Shown: piece after piece, positions 5,164 through 10,613 of the stretch
Position numbering within the stretch: the first letter of the stretch is position 1
How the letters are laid out: every line of letters starts with the position of its first letter
DNA from: Pseudomonadota bacterium
GTDB taxonomy: Bacteria; Pseudomonadota; Gammaproteobacteria; Halothiobacillales; Halothiobacillaceae
Direction of reading: 5' to 3'
DNA length: 10,694 nucleotides
NCBI GenBank assembly: GCA_021795795.1
Contig: JAJYPA010000257.1
Coordinates: forward strand, 1 to 10,694
The notes under the pieces: generated by a model
Databases searched by the model: none
Told to the model about the DNA's origin: nothing
Seen by the model: only the letters and a program-made list of their open reading frames with translations
Translations under genes and position numbers: made by a program

Positions 5164-5223
5164 GTGCTCTGGTTCTTTCTGCTTATCTTTGTGGTGGTGG
5201 CGTTTGGTTACTTGCTTGCGTGA
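5164..5223 (+). CDS. Possible 19-aa hydrophobic peptide
   Basis: GTG at 5164 follows GGAGG (5151-5155) at eight bases and opens a 19-codon frame coding M-L-W-F-F-L-L-I-F-V-V-V-A-F-G-Y-L-L-A. This is a single transmembrane helix with no charged residue. It overlaps the plausible start region of the adsorption gene (TTG 5216 or GTG 5228). It could be a tiny virion tip protein like pVII/pIX, though those are about 32 aa, or a leader peptide that couples translation of the adsorption gene. The SD and spacing are the main support. Confidence 0.4.
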   Translation: MLWFFLLIFVVVAFGYLLA

Positions 5224-5227
5224 TCTT

Positions 5228-6472
5228 GTGCTGAGCAAAGCAAGCAGGAAAGGGCGCGAGTGCGCGCACCGCGCCCGCCTGCTGCTTCTTTTCTTTCTTT
5301 TCTTTTCTTCTTTTTCTTATGGTTCTTCTACTGCTTCTTTTTCTGGTTTTATTGGTGTAACTCCTGCTGATAATGCTATTTGTCTTCCTACTGCTGACGA
5401 AGCTGCTAATTCTTGGTGTGAGCATAGTGGTTATGGTTCTGGTTATGCTTCTGGTGGAAAGTATATTTGTTCTAATAATGCTTCTCGTTCTTCTATTTCT
5501 TGCACTGCTTCTTTTACTTGCTCTGTTCCTTCTGGTGTTCCTGTTGGTGAGATTGGTTCTTCTTTAACTCCTAATGCTGACGGTGTTTTGCCTAATACTT
5601 TTTGTGATCCTTCGGATGATTGCGATACTGAATCTTTTTCTGGTTCTGGTCCTGGTACTACGTCTACATCTGGTTCTATGACTAATGGTCAGGCTTGCTT
5701 TCCTTCTGCTCTTACTTCCTCTACTTCTTCTAGTTCTTCGTCTTGTCCTTCTGGTTATTCTGTTGCTGATTCTTCTGGTTGTGTTTGTTCTAATTCTTCG
5801 GGTTCTTTTGTTCCTTCTAATACTGCTTCTACTAATCCTTCTTGCAATGGTGGTTCTTCTACTGCTCCGACTTTAAGTCCTGTTTCCCCTGTTACCTCTA
5901 ATGGTACTACTTCTTGTCCTTCTGGGTCTGCTACCGTTACTTCTGGTTCTTCTACTTCTTGTTATCAGGTCGTTTATCCTCCGGCTGTTAATAATAATTC
6001 ATCTGGCACTATTCCTTCTGGTGGCGGTGGTGGTGGCTCTTCTTTTCATACGGTGGCTCCTGTTACTTCTTCTAATGGTCAGTTGACTTGTCCTTCTGGT
6101 ACTTCTTCTATTTCTGGTTCCGGTGGTTCTGGTCTTACTTGTATTGCTTATGGTCCTGCTACTCCTGGTGATTCTACTTCACCTACTTCCTCTGGTACTT
6201 CTCCCACTTCTTCTACTTCTTCCGCTCAGTCTTACCCTACTTCCATTTCTTTACCTTCTCTCCCTTCTTCTTCTGTGGTCACTACCGCTCTTTCTTCTAT
6301 TCCTGGTGCTATGGAATCTACCTCTCAATCTTGTCCTTCACCTGTTACTTTTACTGTCATGAATCATACTTTTAGTATTACCTTTACCTACGCTTGTACT
6401 TTGGCTGCTAAAGTTCGGCCTATCGTCATTGGTGTTTTTTCGATGGCGTCCCTTTTGCTTATCGTCAAATAG
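5228..6472 (+). CDS. Adsorption/minor tip protein, pIII (TspB-like)
   Basis: About 414 aa from GTG 5228 (418 from TTG 5216; start uncertain). Residues 1-35 form a signal peptide: basic n-region (S-R-K-G-R, H-R-A-R) then a Leu/Phe core. The mature part is very rich in Ser, Gly, Thr and Cys. Two copies of a 35-36 aa module (P-V-T-S-x-N-G ... C-P-S-G ... C; 5879-5983 and 6050-6157) flank a G6 linker. The C-terminus has the typical end of inovirus adsorption proteins: a C-x(n)-C domain (S-Q-S-C-P ... F-T-Y-A-C), R-P-I-V-I and a final membrane anchor. By family knowledge it binds the host receptor, often a pilus, and terminates virion release. Codons end overwhelmingly in T. It sits before the pVI and Zot genes as in other inoviruses. 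Confidence 0.8.
   Translation: MLSKASRKGRECAHRARLLLLFFLFFSSFSYGSSTASFSGFIGVTPADNAICLPTADEAANSWCEHSGYGSGYASGGKYICSNNASRSSISCTASFTCSVPSGVPVGEIGSSLTPNADGVLPNTFCDPSDDCDTESFSGSGPGTTSTSGSMTNGQACFPSALTSSTSSSSSSCPSGYSVADSSGCVCSNSSGSFVPSNTASTNPSCNGGSSTAPTLSPVSPVTSNGTTSCPSGSATVTSGSSTSCYQVVYPPAVNNNSSGTIPSGGGGGGSSFHTVAPVTSSNGQLTCPSGTSSISGSGGSGLTCIAYGPATPGDSTSPTSSGTSPTSSTSSAQSYPTSISLPSLPSSSVVTTALSSIPGAMESTSQSCPSPVTFTVMNHTFSITFTYACTLAAKVRPIVIGVFSMASLLLIVK
5243..5283 (+). promoter_or_regulatory. Long GC-rich hairpin at the 5' end of the adsorption gene
   Basis: AGCAGG/CCTGCT (5243-5248 with 5278-5283) and GGGCGCG/CGCGCCC (5252-5258 with 5270-5276) stack around an inner self-complementary GTGCGCGCAC (5260-5269). 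A pyrimidine-rich tract follows. It encodes the basic n-region of the pIII signal peptide and is far more GC-rich than the surrounding T-rich gene. It may damp transcription or translation of pIII, but no function is shown. Confidence 0.5.
5879..6157 (+). repeat. Duplicated Cys-containing module in the adsorption protein
   Basis: Two segments (5879-5983 and 6050-6157) encode similar 35-36 aa units with the pattern P-V-T-S-(S)-N-G, C-P-S-G, an S/T/G-rich stretch, then C and an aromatic/Pro end. They are separated by a spacer that includes six glycines. The paired cysteines suggest small disulfide-closed domains repeated in tandem, a common way for tip proteins to vary receptor binding. Confidence 0.6.
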
Positions 6473-6479
6473 GTGATTT

Positions 6480-6776
6480 ATGCCTGCTTTCTTGGTGATG
6501 CTTTTTCAGACTGTCGGCCTTTGGCTTATGGAGAATGTTCTCCCTCAGATGCTTTTATCTGTTGGTGTTGGCCTTGTTTCTTTTACTGGTTTTTCGGCTC
6601 TTTCTGCTAATCTGACTACTGCTATTAATGATATCGGTTCCGGTGCTTCTTCTTGTGATACGCTTATTCATATGTTTGGTATTGTGAACGGTTTGAATAT
6701 TTTTCTTGCTGCTATTTCTATCAAAGTTTCTCTTGCTGTTTCTAAGCGTGTCTTTTTTGCTAGGACTTCTTCATGA
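6480..6776 (+). CDS. Minor virion protein pVI-like (DUF2523 family)
   Basis: A 98-aa protein with three hydrophobic segments (about 3-22, 24-45 and 68-88) and no signal peptide, matching the DUF2523 layout of inovirus pVI analogues. The region V-G-V-G-L-V-S-F-T-G-F-S and the F-G-I-V-N-G-L-N-I-F-L-A-A-I-S stretch are typical. pVI works with pIII at the virion end that leaves the cell last. The SD AGGTGA overlaps the previous stop region, only seven bases separate it from the pIII gene, and its stop overlaps the Zot start as ATGA. The order pIII-pVI-pI is canonical. Confidence 0.8.
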   Translation: MPAFLVMLFQTVGLWLMENVLPQMLLSVGVGLVSFTGFSALSANLTTAINDIGSGASSCDTLIHMFGIVNGLNIFLAAISIKVSLAVSKRVFFARTSS

Positions 6777-7849
6777 TTACTATACGTACTGGTCTCCCCG
6801 GCGCTGGTAAAACCCTCTTCACGGTTCATGACTATATTGCCCGTCCTCCTTTGGGTTCTGCCCCTGTCCGTGAGGTCTATGTTTCTGGCATTGATCTTGT
6901 TCCCGATTCTGTCCCTTTTATCCCTCTTGATGAACCTACTCGCTGGATGGACTGTCCTGCCGGTTCTCTTGTTATCATTGATGAGGCTCAACGTTTTTTC
7001 CGCAATCGCCCTCCCGGTGCCACTGTTCCTGATTATGTCGCTGCTCTTGAGACTCATCGCCATTTGGGCATTGATCTTGTCCTCGTTACTCAAGACCCCA
7101 TGCTTATTGACAAGCATGTGCGCCGTCTTGCCGGTGAGCATTTCCATGCCAAGCGTACCTTTGGCCTTTCCTCGATCACTATGTATCGCTGGCAGCGGTG
7201 CGTTGATGACCCTCTTGATTTTCATACCAAGAAGGAAGCGGAGAAGGTCCGTCGTAAGTACCCTAAGAAGATTTACAAATGTTACAAGTCTGCTGAGATT
7301 CACACCGTTAAACGTAAGATTCCCTTCCGTGTCTGGGCCACTTTTGCCGTTCTTCTCGCTCTCGGTCCTATCGGTTGGTTCGCCTATCACCATATCTCTG
7401 GCATGTTTGCTGCTGATGTTGCCACCTTTCATCCTGGTCAAAAGTTGTCTGATGGATCTGTCGTTCCCTCTGCCCCTTCTGTTCCCCTCGGACCTCAGCC
7501 TATCGTTTTCCGTTCTACGCATCCCTTGCAGCAATATGACCAGGACGGTCTGAAGCTCAAGCGTGTCCAGGCTCAAGAGTTGCCGAGTATCTCGGAGAAG
7601 TTCCGCATTGTTGGCAGCGTTTCGGATGGTCCTGTTCAAGATTACGTGCTTGTCTCCCGATCTGGCCATTACGTCACCGTCCCGGCCTCGCATTGCCAAA
7701 CCCTCGACGGCCTTGAGGTCTGCCACTTTGCCGGTGCCTACGTCAGCGTCAACCCAACCCGGGGCCGGGTACGTCGTCGTCGTAAACGAGTGGCTGCATC
7801 GCGTCCCTTGTTACCTACCCAGCCTATGGCTGCAAACGTGCTTCCGTGA
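6773..7849 (+). CDS. zot: Assembly ATPase pI / Zot family protein
   Basis: A 358-aa protein with an N-terminal P-loop ATPase domain: Walker A G-L-P-G-A-G-K-T at 7-14, Walker B L-V-I-I-D-E-A-Q at 66-73, and L-V-T-Q-D-P at 103-108. A basic stretch (K-R-K at 180-182) precedes one membrane segment at about 186-206, and a periplasmic domain follows. That domain contains D-Y-V at 290-292 and C308/C317 in a C-x8-C motif. This is the standard pI/Zot architecture: a cytoplasmic motor that powers coat addition and extrusion, with a periplasmic part facing the outer-membrane secretin. The start at 6773 overlaps the previous stop (ATGA). The C-terminus is Arg-rich (R-R-R-R-K-R). A second gene (9351-9839) resembles its periplasmic domain. 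Confidence 0.93.
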   Translation: MITIRTGLPGAGKTLFTVHDYIARPPLGSAPVREVYVSGIDLVPDSVPFIPLDEPTRWMDCPAGSLVIIDEAQRFFRNRPPGATVPDYVAALETHRHLGIDLVLVTQDPMLIDKHVRRLAGEHFHAKRTFGLSSITMYRWQRCVDDPLDFHTKKEAEKVRRKYPKKIYKCYKSAEIHTVKRKIPFRVWATFAVLLALGPIGWFAYHHISGMFAADVATFHPGQKLSDGSVVPSAPSVPLGPQPIVFRSTHPLQQYDQDGLKLKRVQAQELPSISEKFRIVGSVSDGPVQDYVLVSRSGHYVTVPASHCQTLDGLEVCHFAGAYVSVNPTRGRVRRRRKRVAASRPLLPTQPMAANVLP

Positions 7850-7901
7850 TGGTGTCTTTTAGAAAAATTAAAAATCAGGTGCAACCCAAGGGGGTTTTGT
7901 T

Positions 7902-8099
7902 ATGTCATTACATTGGTTATTGCATATTGTCTTTGGTGCGCTGCTTCGTGGCTTGATCTATCTGGAGATATGGAAGGTTGGTAAAAACCTGTCTGCTTTG
8001 GATGTGGGTATATGCATCATCGCCTTGATCGTGGGTTTGATGTTGTTCCGCCTTGTGTGGCGTTTGCTGTTCGGTCGGCGTTATTACAGGAGATACTAA
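7902..8099 (+). CDS. 65-aa membrane protein, first gene of the accessory block
   Basis: It starts at ATG 7902 after AAGGGGG. The product has two hydrophobic segments (about 5-22 and 34-56) and a very basic C-terminus (F-G-R-R-Y-Y-R-R-Y), placing both ends in the cytoplasm by the positive-inside rule. It is separated from the Zot gene by 52 bp of AT-rich DNA and followed by the lipoprotein gene after one base. No family is recognised. It may be an immunity/superinfection-exclusion or membrane accessory protein; this is a guess from context. Confidence 0.6.
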   Translation: MSLHWLLHIVFGALLRGLIYLEIWKVGKNLSALDVGICIIALIVGLMLFRLVWRLLFGRRYYRRY

Positions 8100-8100
8100 A

Positions 8101-8295
8101 ATGAAGGGCTTTCTTTTCGCGGTGTGCGTGCTGCTCTCTGGCTGTGGCCTGCATGGCCTGCATCGTCGCGGTTGGTTCGCTCGTGCGAACCACCAAGCGG
8201 AGATATCTAGCACTTTGCTTGATCGGGATAACGCCTCGCTGTCTCGCCAGACTGACCGGAGCTTTGCCATATTGGCTCATGAGGTGTCGGAATGA
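8101..8295 (+). CDS. Small lipoprotein
   Basis: A 64-aa protein starting at ATG 8101 with SD AGGAGA (8087-8092). The N-terminus M-K-G-F-L-F-A-V-C-V-L-L-S-G-C is a clear lipoprotein signal with lipobox L-S-G-C. Cleavage would leave a lipid-modified Cys15 and a 50-residue mature part with many Arg/His/Ser. Position +2 is Gly, not Asp, which favours outer-membrane sorting in Gammaproteobacteria. An upstream in-frame start near 8053 would bury the signal and lacks an SD. Its stop overlaps the glycosyltransferase start (ATGA). Possible roles are a pilotin-like partner for a host secretin or an exclusion lipoprotein; neither is shown. Confidence 0.7.
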   Translation: MKGFLFAVCVLLSGCGLHGLHRRGWFARANHQAEISSTLLDRDNASLSRQTDRSFAILAHEVSE

Positions 8296-9281
8296 ACCCC
8301 TTTGTTCTGTTGCATCCTGCCGATCAATACGGTTGTGGCAATTATCGGGTTCGCTGGCCTTTCGATGTGCTGGTACGTACTGGCCAGGCGCAAGGCGTGG
8401 AGTCTGCCTACCTCCTCGATGCTCAGACGTTGGCTGATCTGGCCCCTGACGTGGTGGTATTCCAGCGCCTTATTGAGTTGGACCAGATTGCCCGCCTCAA
8501 GCAATATCGGAAGGAAACAGACGCCTTTTTTGTCTTTGAGTTGGACGATCTTATTTCGGACATTCCCGGTGACAATCGCTTTGCTGGTCTGTTCCCGCGT
8601 CAAACGTTGGATCGTCTCAAAGCGGCTATCGGTCTTTGTGATCGTCTTGTGGTCTCTACGCTTGCGTTGGCGGCTGCCTACGGGCCTTATGCCTCTGATG
8701 TGGTGGTGTGCTCGAACTCCTTGCCGGACGTGCCCTGGGCGTCATTGTCTGGCGGTCGCCGATGTGGTCCGCGGCCTCGCGTGGGTTGGGCGGGTTCCGC
8801 GTCGCACCTAGGCGATCTCAAGATTTTGTATCCGGTGGTCAAGGCTACCTCGCACCTGGTTGATTGGGTGTTTTTGGGCGCAATCCCTAACGTCCTACGG
8901 CGTCATGCTGTGGAAGTGCATGAGTTGGTACCTATTGACCTGTATCCTGCCAAACTCGCAAGCCTCGATCTTGACCTTGCCGTGGCTCCTTTGGAGATTC
9001 ACCCCTACAACGATGCCAAGTCGCACCTGCGTCTTTTGGAGTTGGGCGCTATGGGCTTCCCGGTGATCTGCTCGGCCGGCGTGGGTGCCTTTGACTATGA
9101 TCTGCCAGTCACACGCGTTGAAAATCGCCCTGATGCGTGGATTGCGGCCATTGTTGCAGCCATTGCCGACCGTGATGCGCTGGCAGAGCAGGGCGATGCC
9201 TTGCGCCAGGCAATACGTGCCGACTGGTTGATGGATGGTCGCGCCGATTCATGGGCTACTGCCTGGGGTTTCACGCGGTAG
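8292..9281 (+). CDS. GT-B type glycosyltransferase (phage cargo gene)
   Basis: A 329-aa protein with features of a GT-B fold glycosyltransferase of the GT4-like kind. The N-terminal half contains a Y-G-C-G-N-Y-R-V entry loop and alternating beta/alpha pattern (D-V-V-V-F-Q-R-L; F-V-F-E-L-D-D-L at about 79-86). R-V-G-W-A-G-S-A-S-H (about 163-172) marks the start of the second Rossmann half. D-L-A-V-A-P-L ... N-D-A-K-S-H-L-R-L-L-E-L-G-A-M-G-F-P-V-I at about 229-259 is the nucleotide-sugar binding signature with the conserved K and E. It overlaps the lipoprotein gene (ATGA). Inoviruses rarely carry such genes. Targets could be host LPS, pili or the phage's own virion proteins, giving surface change or superinfection exclusion. 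Target and sugar are unknown. Confidence 0.8.
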   Translation: MNPFVLLHPADQYGCGNYRVRWPFDVLVRTGQAQGVESAYLLDAQTLADLAPDVVVFQRLIELDQIARLKQYRKETDAFFVFELDDLISDIPGDNRFAGLFPRQTLDRLKAAIGLCDRLVVSTLALAAAYGPYASDVVVCSNSLPDVPWASLSGGRRCGPRPRVGWAGSASHLGDLKILYPVVKATSHLVDWVFLGAIPNVLRRHAVEVHELVPIDLYPAKLASLDLDLAVAPLEIHPYNDAKSHLRLLELGAMGFPVICSAGVGAFDYDLPVTRVENRPDAWIAAIVAAIADRDALAEQGDALRQAIRADWLMDGRADSWATAWGFTR

Positions 9282-9350
9282 GATTCGCGCCTTGCGCTGC
9301 TCGCCTTTTCGCCTATCTACTGGTTCGGTCGGTAGTGGAGGGCAATGCTT

Positions 9351-9839
9351 ATGGACGAGTTCCCGGAAGATGACCAGCCTATGTACATCCCGGCGCGTCG
9401 TAGCTTTGAGGTTGTGCATTATCCTGTGGCACGTCGTCGGCCTTCGTTTCTTGTGCTGTTCTTCGTGATCTTGTCCGCGCTGTTGGCTTTTTGGTTGGTG
9501 ACGCATTGGATTCGTGCATATCGCCATTCACAAGAGCTTCATCGCCTTGAGAAAGCGTTGCCTAGTATGTTCCCTGTGTTGCCGACTGAGCACGTCCAAG
9601 AGGTCCCTCTTAGTGCACCTTCTGGGCCTCCGCCTTCGGTTGGCCCCTATCATCTGCCCCTGTCCACGGCATATCGTCTGCAAGGCCTGGTGCGTTCAGT
9701 TGGAACATCGGATTACCTCGCTACGTCTCTGCAAGGCGCCTATATCCTGATACCTGCCAAGGATTGCCAGCTTGTGAACGGTGGCCCCTATTGCATGTAT
9801 CACGGCACCACGGTTACAGGCACGTCCGGCAACCCCTAG
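9351..9839 (+). CDS. Single-pass membrane protein with a Zot-like periplasmic domain (pXI-like paralogue)
   Basis: A 162-aa protein. ATG 9351 is chosen because GGAGGG (9337-9342) is eight bases upstream; ATG 9345 would be too close. Residues 1-31 are cytoplasmic and end in R-R-R. Residues about 32-50 form one membrane helix, followed by a Pro-rich linker. Residues 108-162 align with the Zot C-terminal domain at 278-328: R-[IL]-x-G-x-V, then D-Y-[VL], G-x-Y, P-A, and C-Q-x-x-[DN]-G-x-x-x-C with identical C-x8-C spacing. It has the topology of pI without the ATPase, like Ff pXI, which comes from an internal start in gene I. Here a separate diverged gene would supply that subunit. Relationship inferred from the visible alignment. 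Confidence 0.65.
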   Translation: MDEFPEDDQPMYIPARRSFEVVHYPVARRRPSFLVLFFVILSALLAFWLVTHWIRAYRHSQELHRLEKALPSMFPVLPTEHVQEVPLSAPSGPPPSVGPYHLPLSTAYRLQGLVRSVGTSDYLATSLQGAYILIPAKDCQLVNGGPYCMYHGTTVTGTSGNP

Positions 9840-10097
9840 TTTTCCGGGCTTCGCCCGGCCACTCCCTTGAATCAACCCCTTCACTTGGCGAACAAACCAG
9901 GGAGGGAAGGGCGGAAAGCGTTAATATCGCGTGACACTTTTGCCATATCGTGCGGTCGATTCGATGAAAGCCCGCCCCGCTGGTGATGGTGTCCAGTCGG
10001 TGGCCGGGCGTAACAGCCTCTTTTCAGATCTAAAAAAGGGAAGCGCAACTATATGTTGTGCACCTGGCAGCTCGCTGCGGTACTACATATTGTGTTG
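9840..10097. other. Non-coding intergenic region, candidate origin / packaging signal
   Basis: This 258-bp stretch lies between convergent genes and holds no convincing ORF. It contains three stem-loops: CCGGGC/GCCCGG (9844-9858); a nested GCCCG/CGGGC and CTGG/CCAG pair (9970-10009); and a long imperfect hairpin at 10045-10098. A hairpin-rich intergenic region is where Ff-type phages keep their origin and packaging signal, so it is the leading candidate here. No nick site can be named from sequence alone. Confidence 0.5.
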
Positions 10098-10098
10098 C
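10045..10098 (+). repeat. Long imperfect hairpin (possible packaging signal)
   Basis: GCAAC (10045-10049) pairs with GTTGC (10094-10098) and ATATGT (10051-10056) with ACATAT (10085-10090), with small bulges between. Inside, ACC (10062-10064) can pair with GGT (10079-10081) and GCAGC (10067-10071) with GCTGC (10074-10078) around a 2-nt loop. The extended bulged structure resembles the single long hairpin used as packaging signal in filamentous phages. Confidence 0.5.
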
Positions 10099-10502
10099 TA
10101 GGACTTGAGCCATAGCCGGATGGTTTCCGGCGATTTGCCTAGCATACGCGCGATGTCCTTAATGGCTACCTTGCTTTCTGCCAGCTTGCGGGCCTCGGTG
10201 ATGGCCTCTTGACGCTTTGCCTTGTTCTGGCGGCTTTTCTCTTCGTTGATGATGGTTTCAGTGATGTAGTAGCCCTTGCCGGTGAGTCGGGCGGTTTCGC
10301 TGATGTTCTTGGTTTTTTTGTAAATCTTGAGGATTTTCTTTGTGGTCATTGCCCAGTAGTCGGGTCGGGGTTCGTCGGGGGGCTTGTTCTCGAAGTGGCT
10401 TTTCCAGTTGTTCTCGCCGTGTACTTGTTCCCAGGGTATCTCTACGGTGATCTGCAGCACGTTACCGAATTGCTTGATTCTGACGGTTTGATTGCGGTCC
10501 AT
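10098..10502 (-). CDS. 134-aa DNA-binding protein with two HTH-like segments
   Basis: The C-terminal end (A-I-K-D-I-A-R-M-L-G-K-S-P-E-T-I-R-L-W-L at about 113-132) is a clear resolvase/Hin-like helix-turn-helix. A second, similar pattern occurs at about 60-80 (Y-K-K-T-K-N-I-S-E-T-A-R-L-T-G-K-G-Y-Y-I-T). The middle (E-E-K-S-R-Q-N-K-A-K-R-Q) is highly charged and helical. The N-terminal 50 residues look beta-rich and are unrecognised. The SD AAGG lies seven bases before ATG 10502 and a TATAAT -10 box lies about 35 bp further. It runs leftward, opposite to the structural genes. In the circular phage it would follow the repressor gene in the same direction. A regulator of lysogeny or copy number is likely; no enzyme domain supports recombinase activity. 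Confidence 0.7.
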   Translation of the reverse strand: MDRNQTVRIKQFGNVLQITVEIPWEQVHGENNWKSHFENKPPDEPRPDYWAMTTKKILKIYKKTKNISETARLTGKGYYITETIINEEKSRQNKAKRQEAITEARKLAESKVAIKDIARMLGKSPETIRLWLKS

Positions 10503-10536
10503 AGCTTGCCTTTTTTGTGAAGAGTAGCAGGGTATT

Positions 10537-10542
10537 ATTATA
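10537..10542 (-). promoter_or_regulatory. Predicted -10 box for the right-end regulator
   Basis: A perfect TATAAT on the minus strand lies 35 bp upstream of the ATG at 10502. No good -35 box is seen at the usual distance; the best is a weak TTTGGG-like sequence. The promoter could be activator-dependent or weak. Confidence 0.4.
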
Positions 10543-10573
10543 TTCTATGCCCTCTTCTCGGACCCAAAGCGCG

Positions 10574-10601
10574 ACTTTACATAATAAGTATTATGCGAAC
10601 C
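10574..10601 (-). other. attR: attR: right prophage junction, a hybrid dif site
   Basis: On the minus strand: XerC arm GGTTCGCATAA (10591-10601; E. coli dif has GGTGCGCATAA), core TACTTA (10585-10590) and XerD arm TTATGTAAAGT (10574-10584). The XerC arm is host-derived and the diverged XerD arm is phage-derived, complementary to attL. Joining the host arms restores a near-consensus dif. Joining the phage arms gives attP. Confidence 0.9.
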
Positions 10602-10613
10602 TATGAAAACTTT

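Noticed and set aside
5072..5227. Upstream ATG start for the adsorption gene at 5072
   Set aside because: It would overlap the end of the 226-aa gene and place about 50 residues before the signal peptide. A start at GTG 5228 or TTG 5216 gives a normal secreted precursor.
5373..6362. Several Leu/Val-rich plus-strand open frames inside the adsorption gene
   Set aside because: They are frame-shifted readings of a low-complexity Ser/Gly/Thr gene rich in T. None has a convincing SD, and the composition is an artefact.
6668..7726. Long minus-strand open frame (352 codons) antisense to the Zot and pVI genes
   Set aside because: It is a shadow created by T-ending codons on the coding strand, which remove stops from the opposite strand. 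The plus strand has clear Walker motifs and canonical gene order.
6773..7849. Zot as a toxin acting on host tight junctions
   Set aside because: The family name comes from CTXphi. Here the gene order and full pI architecture support a phage assembly role; a toxin activity cannot be claimed from sequence.
9249..9527. Minus-strand open frame across the glycosyltransferase end and the next gene
   Set aside because: It is antisense to two supported genes and lacks an SD or recognisable domain.
9844..9858. CCGGGC/GCCCGG hairpin as an intrinsic terminator
   Set aside because: There is no T tract on either strand after the stem, so it is listed only as part of the structured intergenic region.
10209..10520. 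Plus-strand open frame opposite the right-end HTH gene
   Set aside because: It is a Val/Leu-rich shadow. The minus strand has an HTH motif, SD and -10 box.
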